In this document: positions 1-9,419 of the stretch, one piece after another
How the letters are laid out: each line of letters starts with the position of its first letter
Position numbering within the stretch: the first letter of the stretch is position 1
From: Corynespora cassiicola
Taxonomy: Eukaryota > Ascomycota > Dothideomycetes > Pleosporales > Corynesporascaceae
Reading direction: 5' to 3'
Assembly (NCBI GenBank): GCA_022059125.1
Contig: JAEUWY010000002.1
Span: 744,001-808,000 of the forward strand
Length of the DNA: 64,000 nucleotides
Program-made: the position numbers and the translations under genes
Notes under the pieces: model-generated
What the model saw: only the letters and a program-made list of their open reading frames with translations
What the model was told of the DNA's origin: nothing
The model's database searches: none

Positions 1-567
1 CCGACGCGGGAACTTGAAACGAGGCCCCGCCTTCCCTGCCGTGTGGGAAAAAAAAAGCAACCCAGGCGAACTACTGTTGCAAGGGACGGCCCAACTTTCA
101 AGGTTTCTGGCGACCGGAATCGAGAGGGCGGCGAAGAAGTTCCGCGCAGCAGGTTCAAGGCACGTCTGCGGGAATAGATCGCTTCACGTGGAATCCCGGG
201 GAGTCGGGAGGGCACGTGGGTGCTTTGTTCACTCGCTACTCCACGCGTACCGTGGTTGAGGCGGCGCGTTGGGTAGCATTATTCATGATGCGTCACAATG
301 TCGGATGCATTGACGCGAAGGTGCCATGGCTTCGACTACGGCTTCGACTTCGGCACTTTGCCGATTTGACGATTGGGGTAAGCTGTGCGCGCGGGACATG
401 CAGGGAGCGTATGAAAGGAAAGGCTGGATCAAGTTGCTCCTAAAATACTACTGCATACCATTTGCATCGCATCGTTAACCCATTGCACAACTAAACAAGA
501 AGAGACAGTAGCAAACAATACTCATACCACTGCACACCTGCTCGCTCCAGTCAACTTCATCATTCCC
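1..567. other. Left-edge intergenic DNA
   Basis: I see no convincing gene here. Short open frames exist but have no recognisable domain. A small imperfect tandem repeat of a GGCTTCGACT-like unit lies near 328-355. The right part is presumably the 3' untranslated region of the minus-strand glucanase gene that ends at 568. Confidence 0.5.
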
Positions 568-3500
568 TTACTCCTCAATCTCCCACTGATCTCCCAACCC
601 CCACACCTCATTCAACTGTGCTGGTGATAGCTCAATCGCATCCGTAAACTCGCTCTCAGGAATCTCTACAATGCTTTCGAGATCCAATTCTTGATCAGAG
701 CCATCACTAAGCTCTTCCTCATTGTCCTGTCTCTCAATCGCGTCCACCCCAACAAGCATCCCCTCCAAGCCATCGCCCTGGTCGGCAATGTATTCCCCAC
801 TGACGAGATTAATCTTACTATCACTGCCTGGAAACAGACCACCCTTCACCACATCTGACTCTTGAAATGCACTCGTGGCACGCTCCATCGCCGAAGCGGA
901 CATCCCACTCCTAAGCACCTCCTCCTCGTCCTCATCCCCAACACCCCCAACCTGCGGCCCCAACATCCCAAACGGATCCAGCGGCCCAATCCCCTCGATA
1001 TCCCCCAAAACCCCACCCACAGAATCCTCCTCCAACTCCCCATCATATGCCTCCTCTTCCTCGTCCACCTCAAGCACCCCTCCCTCCCCAGAGCCATCCG
1101 CGTCCCCAGCCTCGAGCCCCGTCTGCGGCCCCAACATCCCAAGCGGATCCAACGTCCCCGCCTCCCCCAGAATAGCGCTCAGATCTTCTTCTCCTTCTTC
1201 TTCTTCTTCTTTTTCTTCTTCTCCATCTGCGACGTCCTCATCCTCTCCGGCCAGCTCGCCGCCCCGCGCGACGTCGTACCCGGCGGATGCTAGCCCGCGT
1301 CTCCGCGCACGCCTTTTTGCGGGGTACGACTCCCAGTCCAAGGGCGCCTCGTCGCAGTGATGATACGCCGGGTTCGGGCACGGGGCCAGGACGGTGAGGA
1401 TATCGTCCCTGGTGGCGGGGGAGAGCGAGGGCCACGACGATTGGAGCGAGTGGGATATGCCAGCTACGTAGGCCTGGGGGTTGGTGAGGAGGAGTGGGGA
1501 TGTGAGGGCGAGGTCGCGGAGGTGGCGGAGCCAGGGGGAGCTGATGAGTTGGAAGTAGTTTTTTGAGGGCTTGGTGTGGGGGACCCAGTTGTTTTCGGGG
1601 TGGGACTGGAATGCGGTGGGGGGTCCTTCGTCGTTTGGGAGGGTTGGGTTGTATGTGTTTGCGGAATATGGGTGTTTGGAGGTTGGGATTCGTAGCTTTT
1701 TGAGGGCATTGTTTACGGTTTGGAGACAGGAGCTTGATGGGGGGGATGAGAGGGCGCAGATGGTGGCCTCGCCGACAAAGTTGTGCAGGTTGTTCCTTTG
1801 GTCCTTGTCTAGGGTTCCGAATAGGTACTTTGCGTGATCTGAGGACTTGCCACCCTTGATAAAGTTTCCAAGCTGTGTGTCCTCGAGTCCTGTGGAGGCG
1901 AGAATAGTCGTGTCCTCGTCATCAGATTGCCGCTTCCTCATTTTCGAGGCGTTGATGATCTCTTTCGCGAGCCCAATTTGATCTTCCAAAGACACCTCGT
2001 CAAATAACTGTTTCTGCCTCAAAAACTCCACAAAAAACTTATCAAATGCTTCGCGCATTCCGGGACCCTCTTGTGCCGCCGCGCTCTCGAGTATATCCTC
2101 TGCCAACCTTCTCACCGCCTCTTCTGGTTCTGATGTATCCTTATAAACTTCGTTGTACACTTGTAAGAACATGGTAATCAGTGCCATCTCCTCAAGCTCT
2201 TGTGGGTCTTCCTCGGTGCTGTCCTCATCTCTCTTATCCAGTCCCACACTTAGCAGCTCCCCCAAAATCTTCTCTCTTTCTGCCTCACTCAGCCCATTGA
2301 ATACTTGTGTAAGCACGTGGTATTTCCACACATAAGCCTTCACTTTGTCCTCAAAGCTCTTGATCTTGCCCGGATTCTCAAATTCGACCGTACCATCTAT
2401 AAATCCAGCGAACAAATGCGCACGCTCCTCATCCGTCAAAGTGACCGTGCTCTCCCCCAGCGTCGCAAGCTTGGCTACGAAATCCGCCACATCATGCTCA
2501 TCTAGAGCAGGAGAATCATCACTGCCGTGTGAAGCGCTAGACCGGGCGCGAAGCCGCACGTCCGGGGTCACCGTCTCGTCGACAAGGAGCTTGGCTATGA
2601 GCGCTTTGTCGGCGTCACTGAGAACCATGTTGTAGAGCTCGATGAACTGGAGGAATTGGCCAACAAAGATTTTGAGCTTGTTTTTGAAATCCTTCTTGCT
2701 GCCTGGTTTTGCGCCATGATATGGGGCGTCGAGATCGACGTCTAGGGTGGGATCGAGGTAGGCGGCAAGGATGTAGGGAATATCTGTGGGGTCGAAGTCT
2801 TTAAGGGAGGTTCCAAGGGTGTGGTAGGCTTCTATGAAGGCTTGGAGTTCGGATATGAAGATATCTTCTGGAGAGTGGTCTCTCGCTTCATATTTGTGAT
2901 TTTGAGCTTGGTTTTGGTTGGACACACGCCTTTTTGTCTCTTGAGAGGTGGATTCTGGCGCGAGAAGCCCGATTAAATCCGCTTTAGTTTTGGGATCTAG
3001 AGAGGTGAAGAAGTTCTTTAGGGAGTTGGCGGCTGGCTCAAGAGATTTTAGGGTGAATGTTGCTTCATTAGGGCTGACAGCGAGAAGTTCTATGCTGGAT
3101 GTCGTTTGATTAGTAGTTTCAGCCTCTATAATTTTACTGTTCGGGGGCTCGATTTTCAAATCGCTGAGTTTTTCATAAAGGGACAGAATGAATCCAATGC
3201 TGATATCTCCAGAGGATTCGTGGTCAATAGACACAACTTCAGAGTCTGTGAGCCAAGTAAGAATACTGGCCTTCTCATCATCTTCAAAAGTTCCCCAATT
3301 TGCTGTGAATATCTTCAGGATATTGTTAAACTTGCCGATGCTGGGATCTAAAGACGATTCTGATGCTAAGCCTTGGAGTAACTTCGCTAGTTTCTCCTGT
3401 GTTTTGTTTTCAAGATTGCTGACAAAGGCTGGCCAGGTGCCATTTGGTAGGGTTCCTGCATCTTGTGGTAGCTTAACCAGTTCATCCGAGTCAAAGCCTG

Positions 3501-5412
3501 GTGTATCTAGTACCTGTCCAGGGTATTCTGTGGTCAATGTATCAAAGTCCCAACCATTCGCGCCTATCGCTTCTCCTAGTTGGCGTTTATTCGGGGGTGC
3601 AATAGGTGCTACTGGTGAGACCAAGTTGAGCAACTTGTCCTTGGCAGATTGGTCTAAAAGACTTAGAATACTCCCTACAGCCTGGCTTGTATCTTGATTG
3701 TTCAGCGGTGGTACAGTGGGATCCTGAACTGTAACAGGTAGCTGGGGTGAAATCTCTGGAAATGGAGTTTCGGCTAGGGAACTGGCTAATAAAAGGAGCT
3801 GCTCTTGGGTTTTTCCATCAAGGGAGCCCCAGATGCCGGAAGACCCTGGAAAAGGAAAATTTACATTTAGCACTGGTGGGTTCATGCCTGAATTTCCATT
3901 CGAAGTTGCTGCTTGAGGCGGTCGATCGGTGGGACCTGTTGATGCAAACCCAGGTACCTCGGTTTCGGGCGTCGTTTCGAAAACCTCAGGCTCTGATACA
4001 TCTCCTATTCCTGTTTCAATCGGAATTGGAATGTTGGGGCCGGATGAGAATGTATCCGGAAATGTGCCGTCACCTATTCCGGGATCGATCGGCACGGGCA
4101 TATCTACGAAAAGGTTTTCTGATTTGAGAACTCCACCTGTCAGTGACGAGATAGGCACCAGGGTTTCTGTGGCAGGGGCAACCAGTGAATCGATATATAT
4201 CCCTGGTTTTTGCGTCCCGACAGCGTCGGGAACAGCCATAGTCTCATTGGCATATGATTGGGTCGAATAGCCAGGGACCTTTTGCCAGACCTTCAAGCTC
4301 TTGATACTCCAGTAAGCTTCCGAGAATGCCCAAGGATTTTTGCCAACGAAATCAATACAACTGTCCAGTGAGGATTTCTCGGCAGCTGTTGGACACTTGG
4401 AACCGTCCATGCCGAATGTGCCACCAGCCCATCCGCCGCAGAAAGTGGTGTCGAGGATAAGCGTATGATTGAAAAATTTATCTCCAAAGGAAGCTGAGCA
4501 GGGACCCGCAAAAGAAGCACTGGGTTGGCCAAATTGAGAAGTTTCAGGATGAGAGTATGATGAAATATCTGAAGATGGCGACAAAAGCGACTCTGGAATT
4601 GCCGTGGGAGGGAAGAACCAGATGTGGACTGCAGACGAAGTCCATTCCATTGCATAAACCTCGTCTATAGTCAGCATGCAAGCGACTTAAATTAAGGTCA
4701 TACTTACACCTCCGCCATTAAGATTGAAAGGTTCACCGTAATTGTTTGGCTCTACGAATCTTGATCCGCATCCTTGGTTTCTATCATGTACAATGTTGCA
4801 ATTTGTACTCTTCCAAATAGCGGTTTGATCGGTCGCCGCGGAAATATCACAGGTCCCAGCAGCATGTAGAGCAGCATTATTTTCGGTCGCGTCGTTCACA
4901 TTCTCAATAATGTCAATCTCGCCATCAGCTGGCCAGTCACCCAGCCCGACAGTCCAGAATGCTATCATACTTAGCATTCAGACAACAGGAAAATGTATCA
5001 TTCTCATACCTGGCCAGATACCACATCCTGCTGGCATGTGCAAGAGGTCTAGTACGAAAAGACCTTCCGTGAATGTCAATTTGCTCTCTAGTCTTACACT
5101 TGGACGTCCCAGACCGCCAGCAGGGTAGATTTCGCTCTTGTCCACGCCCAGATAGATCAAACCAGAAGTATTCCCAACGAGTCCTGTAGCCGCCGCTGTT
5201 TCGAAAGGCACATATTGAACAAAACCCCCGGTGGGGTCTTGGTCCTGGAGGCTTTAGCTTTATTGAGTCTATATGCGATGCAACCAGCCTACAGTGAAAA
5301 AGCGGAACTCATCAAAAAAGTTTGCTGGTGTGTACTCTTGAGCCAGTTCGTATTGTTGCGAAAAGGCTGCTGGTAAGGAGGCAAGCAACATCAATGCTTT
5401 GAGTTGAGACAT
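568..5412 (-). CDS. Secreted GH16 endo-beta-glucanase with a 1.2-kb-residue repetitive, acidic C-terminal tail
   Basis: The four exons are 5412-5293, 5244-5010, 4961-4708 and 4659-568 and give 1566 aa. An N-terminal signal peptide (MSQLKALMLLASLPAAFS) precedes a GH16 laminarinase-type domain of about residues 20-330. The catalytic cluster GEIDIIEN is intact, with E133, D135 and E138. The conserved GGGVYAMEW motif is rebuilt exactly across the third intron, which fixes that splice choice. GH16 enzymes of this type hydrolyse beta-1,3(4)-glucans outside the cell. Residues 331-1566 are unusual. A Pro/Thr-rich linker is followed by about eleven copies of a short helical motif (Leu-x-x-x-[TD]-[KQR]-x-x-[LI]-x-x-L), then Glu/Asp-rich low-complexity sequence with a duplicated LDP-L/F-GMLGPQ motif. 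Typical fungal GH16 proteins are 300-600 aa long, so the tail is the odd part. The enzyme call is firm. The function of the tail is unknown. Confidence 0.88.
952..1151. repeat. Near-perfect 29-bp direct repeat inside the GH16 tail
   Basis: The units at 952-980 and 1123-1151 differ at one base. On the minus strand they encode the duplicated LDPxGMLGPQ peptide. A CTT-rich microsatellite at about 1185-1220 encodes the adjacent poly-Glu run. Confidence 0.8.
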
Positions 5413-5904
5413 TTTGGGTAAAGTGACCAACCCAGGTAACAAGAAAACAGTGCGAGTAATTGTCCGAAAGTCATGGTGAGTGTTGATGTGCATTCTTGAT
5501 GTTCACGTCGCGAATTCGTGTTACATGCCAGAGGAAAAATGGCGACTTGATATATCCGACAGGAAAACATTTGGGGAATGTATCATGCATCACTTGGCAC
5601 TGTAAATTGATGATAATCCCTCTTACACATGGTTTTAGTTTAAGAGCTTCAGTTGAATATATGCTTGTCGCCATTATAAGATGATGCGGCTATTGGATGC
5701 CCGATGGCCGGAGATTTAAACCCAGATTGAGTTATAGTATATGTCTGCACCCATCCTAAAACACCTGTCGGGATAGGCCATAACTAGAAGCTAGCGACGC
5801 TGCTCGATGCGCAACAATTGCATCCGCTTTTCGAAGGAGTTCATGTCCAGGTCCGCCACAAGGATGGTCAGCAGATGATCGAGAAGATTGAAGACAGCAC
5901 CAGT
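5413..5904. other. Upstream region of the glucanase gene and 3' side of CDC26
   Basis: This AT-rich spacer carries the promoter of the minus-strand GH16 gene. I see no supported coding sequence and no clear TATA element. Confidence 0.4.
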
Positions 5905-6123
5905 TTAGCGGCCTCTGCCAGATGTACCCATGATCCTGTCTTTTTTTCCCTTATTCTCGCGGACAAAGGCCTCGACTTGGCGACCTTTGTCGGTGTCAGA
6001 GCCCTCGGTGGTCTGCGATGCTTCCCGGTTTTGCTTGGCCCATAGGTCATGCTGACGCTTTTGCTCGTAGCGCTCTAGATCGGAGGCATTCAGAGTGATG
6101 GCAGTAGGCTGGCGACGGAGCAT
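5905..6123 (-). CDS. CDC26: Anaphase-promoting complex subunit CDC26
   Basis: This is an intronless 72-aa protein that starts MLRRQPTAITLNASDLERYE. It matches the N-terminal signature of APC/C subunit CDC26 (MLRR-x-PT-x-I-x-L followed by an acidic helix). In other organisms this N-terminus threads into the TPR superhelix of Cut9/APC6 and stabilises it. The rest is charged and probably disordered, which is usual for this family. I chose the ATG at 6123 because the conserved motif begins there. An upstream in-frame start at 6144 would add seven residues ahead of the motif. The gene is divergent from the mitochondrial protein gene at 6512 with a spacer of about 390 bp. Confidence 0.85.
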   Translation of the reverse strand: MLRRQPTAITLNASDLERYEQKRQHDLWAKQNREASQTTEGSDTDKGRQVEAFVRENKGKKDRIMGTSGRGR

Positions 6124-6511
6124 TATGACTGAGTAGTAAAACAATGGAAATTCTTGTAGAATGTGGTCGAGATTGCTGAGTTGCTGAGTCTACAGACGCG
6201 CTTGCGGAGTGTGTTGGTGACGAGTATTGTAGGAGCAAATGTGCCTGTGACAGGGACAAGCGCACCAACCTCCGGTGAGATGATCCGCTTCTGACGCACA
6301 GAAGATGCTGTTGTGACTTTTGTGTACCACGAGTGTGAGTGAAACCTGGTGCTAGAAAGCTCTTTAGAAGTTGCAGTGAATGTCAGGCTGCACGTGCCCA
6401 TGACGCTCAGACCGTAATTCAGACCCTTGTCGCGCCAAGACCTGGACATCCGCAGAACCTCATTCCAAAAGTTCGGCGACGGTTGAACGAGCTCCACCAC
6501 CGTCCAACGCC
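6124..6511. promoter_or_regulatory. Divergent promoter between CDC26 and the mitochondrial protein gene
   Basis: This 388-bp spacer separates two divergently transcribed genes, so both promoters must lie within it. No TATA-like element stands out. Short open frames here lack homology signals and are treated as noise. Confidence 0.5.
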
Positions 6512-7422
6512 ATGTACCAGCGGCATATGTGCCCTTCAATGGGCGCCGTCAGGCGCTCGTTAGTACCCGACATGACTTACAGGGCCAGTCTGTCAGCGCG
6601 GTCATTCCACAACTCTGTGCGCAGACTCGAAGACGCTCCTAGCAACCCGTCATCCTCTAGCCAGTGTATGCAGATTCCGCATTCTATCCACACCTGACAA
6701 CGCTCTGTCTAACATTACAACCAAAAGCCAGCGGAGCCCCACGTCAGACACGCCGAGTCCGCAACACCGACGCCTTCCAGCGCATCGCCGGCTTGAACCA
6801 GAACAAAGATGAACAGCCAGCGCGAAGAGGTCCCGTAGGAGGCAGCTCCCGCAGCGGTGTCGTTCGCACTGTCAGCATCGGCTCCTCCGCCCCTGGTAGC
6901 TCCACGCCTCGGGGCCCTCGATCCCCGAACACTCGCGACCCCAACGCCCCGGCGCCTCCTCCAGGCAAGCTAGTCCGCGGCCCCTCGAACCCTCGCGCAC
7001 CACGCACCACCCCCGGCGGCGCAAAAACTCCCAGGGGTCCCAATCTTCGCGCACGAGACGGAGCTAGGCCGCCGAAGCCTGGCAACAGGCCTCAGGGTGG
7101 ACCCAGGAAGCGAGACCGCGACACCAACAATGCAGCGAATGCAGTCACGGTGGAGAGCTCCAAGATCGATGATGACCTCTCGGACGGCATGGTCCAGCAC
7201 TTGCTCCGCTTGCAGAGGAAGCAATGGGATAGGTTCAACTACGAGCCCAAGTACGCGCACGGCAGTGAGGAGGCGAAGGAGCTGGTCCAGGCGGGTAAAG
7301 ACTTGTTCAAGGGCGAGGTACCGACTGTGAAGACTGTTGGAACACTGGAGAGGCGGCTGGGCGTCGTTGGCATGTATGGCGCGGAGACCCGTGTACCCAA
7401 GTACCCCACCAAGTCTGCCTAG
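6512..7422 (+). CDS. Mitochondrially targeted basic protein, possible mitoribosomal subunit
   Basis: The two exons are 6512-6665 and 6728-7422. They join in frame (donor GTATGC, acceptor AAAAG) to give 282 aa. The N-terminus is rich in Arg and Ser and has few acidic residues (for example MTYRASLSARSFHNSVRR), as in a mitochondrial presequence. Residues of about 75-200 form a disordered Pro/Arg/Gly linker. The C-terminal 80 residues look folded (DDLSDGMVQHLLRLQRKQWD onward). The architecture resembles the fungal small-subunit mitoribosomal proteins that carry long basic extensions, but I could not identify a named family. The start could also be the Met at 6527. Function is inferred from targeting and composition only. 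Confidence 0.6.
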
Positions 7423-7625
7423 GCAATTGCAACATTGTAGGGTTACATGTAGAATATGTATAAGTGTAGAATATTTTGGCAATACAGATTTCACTTTGTC
7501 GACATCGAGGTGTTTTTCTCCAGAGCATGGCATTTGTGCTATATATCACGGTTTGAGGATGTATGTCTTGGGCTCTCGTGCCGAGGTGACACGAGGCCTT
7601 GCTAAACCCGTCCGCAGCCTCCTGC

Positions 7626-9160
7626 CTATTCGCCAGCCTTCTTGAAGACCATCTTGTACTTGAAGGTGGTGGGGAATGCCTTGTCCGAGACAGCCACCTC
7701 CTCACCATCCTCCAGTAATTCTCCAATTTTCTTGGAGAGATTGTGACGAGTCTGCTCCTCGATGCTGGCAACGTGGGGATAGTACAGCGTCTTTTCACCC
7801 GAGCGGATCGACGGCTTCTTGAGCTGTCTGCAGAATTGTTAGCATTCGACTCTCACTTGGCATTCGGGATGACATACGCCTCGGGCCTCTCAGCGAGGCC
7901 GTCCAAGAATTCTTGGAGGGTGATGTTGGGATCGACCTGGAGGGGGCGGGCAAGGTTGCCTGCCCCACAGACGGGGCAATCTTCCTTCTTCTCATGTTCG
8001 AAGGTGTATGTGTAGATGCTCTCGTCACCCGTGTACATCATGTAGTTGTTGGTTTCCGGGAAGCCCAGGAAGGGGTTCGTGTTGGTGGCGATCTTGAAGG
8101 CCTCGTTGCAGCAACTAGCCGCTACGATGGCATTCGTGGAGGCAATGGCGGGGATGATGTTTTTGACGACGCCCTGCGTCATTGAGTAGGTCACACCGGG
8201 GATGTTGAACTCCTCAGCGCGCTTCAGGGCTTTTTGATAGAGCCAGGTGATATGCTCTGGGTCGTCATTGTCGAGCGTAATATCTTTTCGCTCCTCTTCC
8301 CAGGCAATGATGTGGGCCCATTCTATACAGTGCTGAGGCTGTCGAGGAATAGTGGCAAGAGTGCAGAGAGGAACCGCAGCGCGCGGAGCGTGCATATCCA
8401 GTTGACACTCAATGCAGCTTGTCATGGTCGGGAAAATGACCCTTGACTGACCCTTGAAGCCCTCAGTACCTCCATCAATGAGAGGCTTGAGAGAATCGGG
8501 GTTGTTTTCGTCGACCATACCAACAAGTGTAGCATTGATCCAGCGACGAGCTTCTATGCTGTCAAGCCCACACACAATCATCATGAACTGCATGTAGTAT
8601 TCCTCATCTTTATCTTGAATCTTACCGCAGTACGGGGTAATTTTGACACCTTTGACGCGCTTTTCGACAAATTTAGCAGCGACTTCGGCCTTGTATTTTC
8701 CTACATCTGCTTGGCGGAAAAGGAATTGTCGGTTGAGATTTGATACGTCGATGGTATCCATGTCAATGACGTGTATATCTTTGAAGCCAGAAAGAGCCAA
8801 GTTCTTGAGAATTTCACAACCAAGACCGCCCGCGCCACTGGATAGGATTAGTATCATCGGATAGACACCTGTAAAGTATGACGTGACAGACTCACATGAC
8901 CCTGGGCACCCGTCAGTTGCAGAACCATTTGGGGAAACATACTACGCACAATACCTTGGCTCTAGCCAGAGTTTCTACCATTGGCTCACCTGATTCGATA
9001 CTCTCATCCATGAACGGGCCGGTCCGATAGAGGAAGTTGTCGAGGTACTTCCTGCGCAGTAAAGTTAGCGAGTCGGAGGCTTCCGCGAGATTGTGACATA
9101 CCATCGTGCTCGCTGCCCATCTATGATTGCGGTAGCGGCTGCATCCATGTGGTCAGCCAT
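7626..9160 (-). CDS. UBA3: NEDD8-activating enzyme E1 catalytic subunit (UBA3) with a 6-nt microexon
   Basis: The five exons are 9160-9102, 9051-8950, 8901-8896, 8837-7878 and 7827-7626, totalling 1329 nt and 442 aa. UBA3, with an APPBP1/Ula1 partner, adenylates NEDD8/Rub1 and forms its thioester, feeding cullin neddylation. Visible motifs are the nucleotide-binding GAGGLG at residues 57-62, DMDTID, the Zn ligands CIEC (197/200) and CPVC (343/346), and the catalytic Cys214 in VPLCTLATIP. The C-terminal region resembles the E2-binding ubiquitin-fold domain. The third exon is only GGTCAT. It is needed to rebuild KVLVIGAGGLG and keeps the frame. The gene is divergent from TEL2, which starts 259 bp away. 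Confidence 0.93.
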
Positions 9161-9419
9161 TTTTGGTGGTGTTGTGAGAGTAGCGTTGAGTTTAATGTTC
9201 GACGAGCTCACGTAGGCATCAGGCGGTTCGATGTAGTTAGATTGACGCCAAGACACTAAGAGTTCCGGTACTCTTTCGGGGAAAGCCTTGCCGATCACCG
9301 AACTTTCGTTTCCATCGTGCCCTCCAAGAGCAGCTCCATCGCACTGCCCTGCGACATCAACCTCTTGCAAATGAAAGCACTTGAATCTCAAAGGAACCTT
9401 CGAGAATGATAAAAGCATT
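9161..9419. promoter_or_regulatory. Divergent promoter between UBA3 and TEL2
   Basis: The start codons of UBA3 (9160, minus) and TEL2 (9420, plus) are 259 bp apart, so this short spacer must hold both core promoters. No clear TATA box is visible, which fits two housekeeping genes. Confidence 0.6.

Noticed and set aside
862..1360. Overlapping plus-strand open frames rich in Pro, Ser and Thr.
   Set aside because: They are mirror images of the Glu/Asp-rich tail of the GH16 gene on the other strand.
8896..8960. UBA3 models without the microexon, using donor GTATTG at 8954 or GTATGT further on.
   Set aside because: All of them leave GAGGLG out of frame or delete residues of the conserved KVLVIGAGGLG strand. 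Only the six-base exon gives a complete frame.
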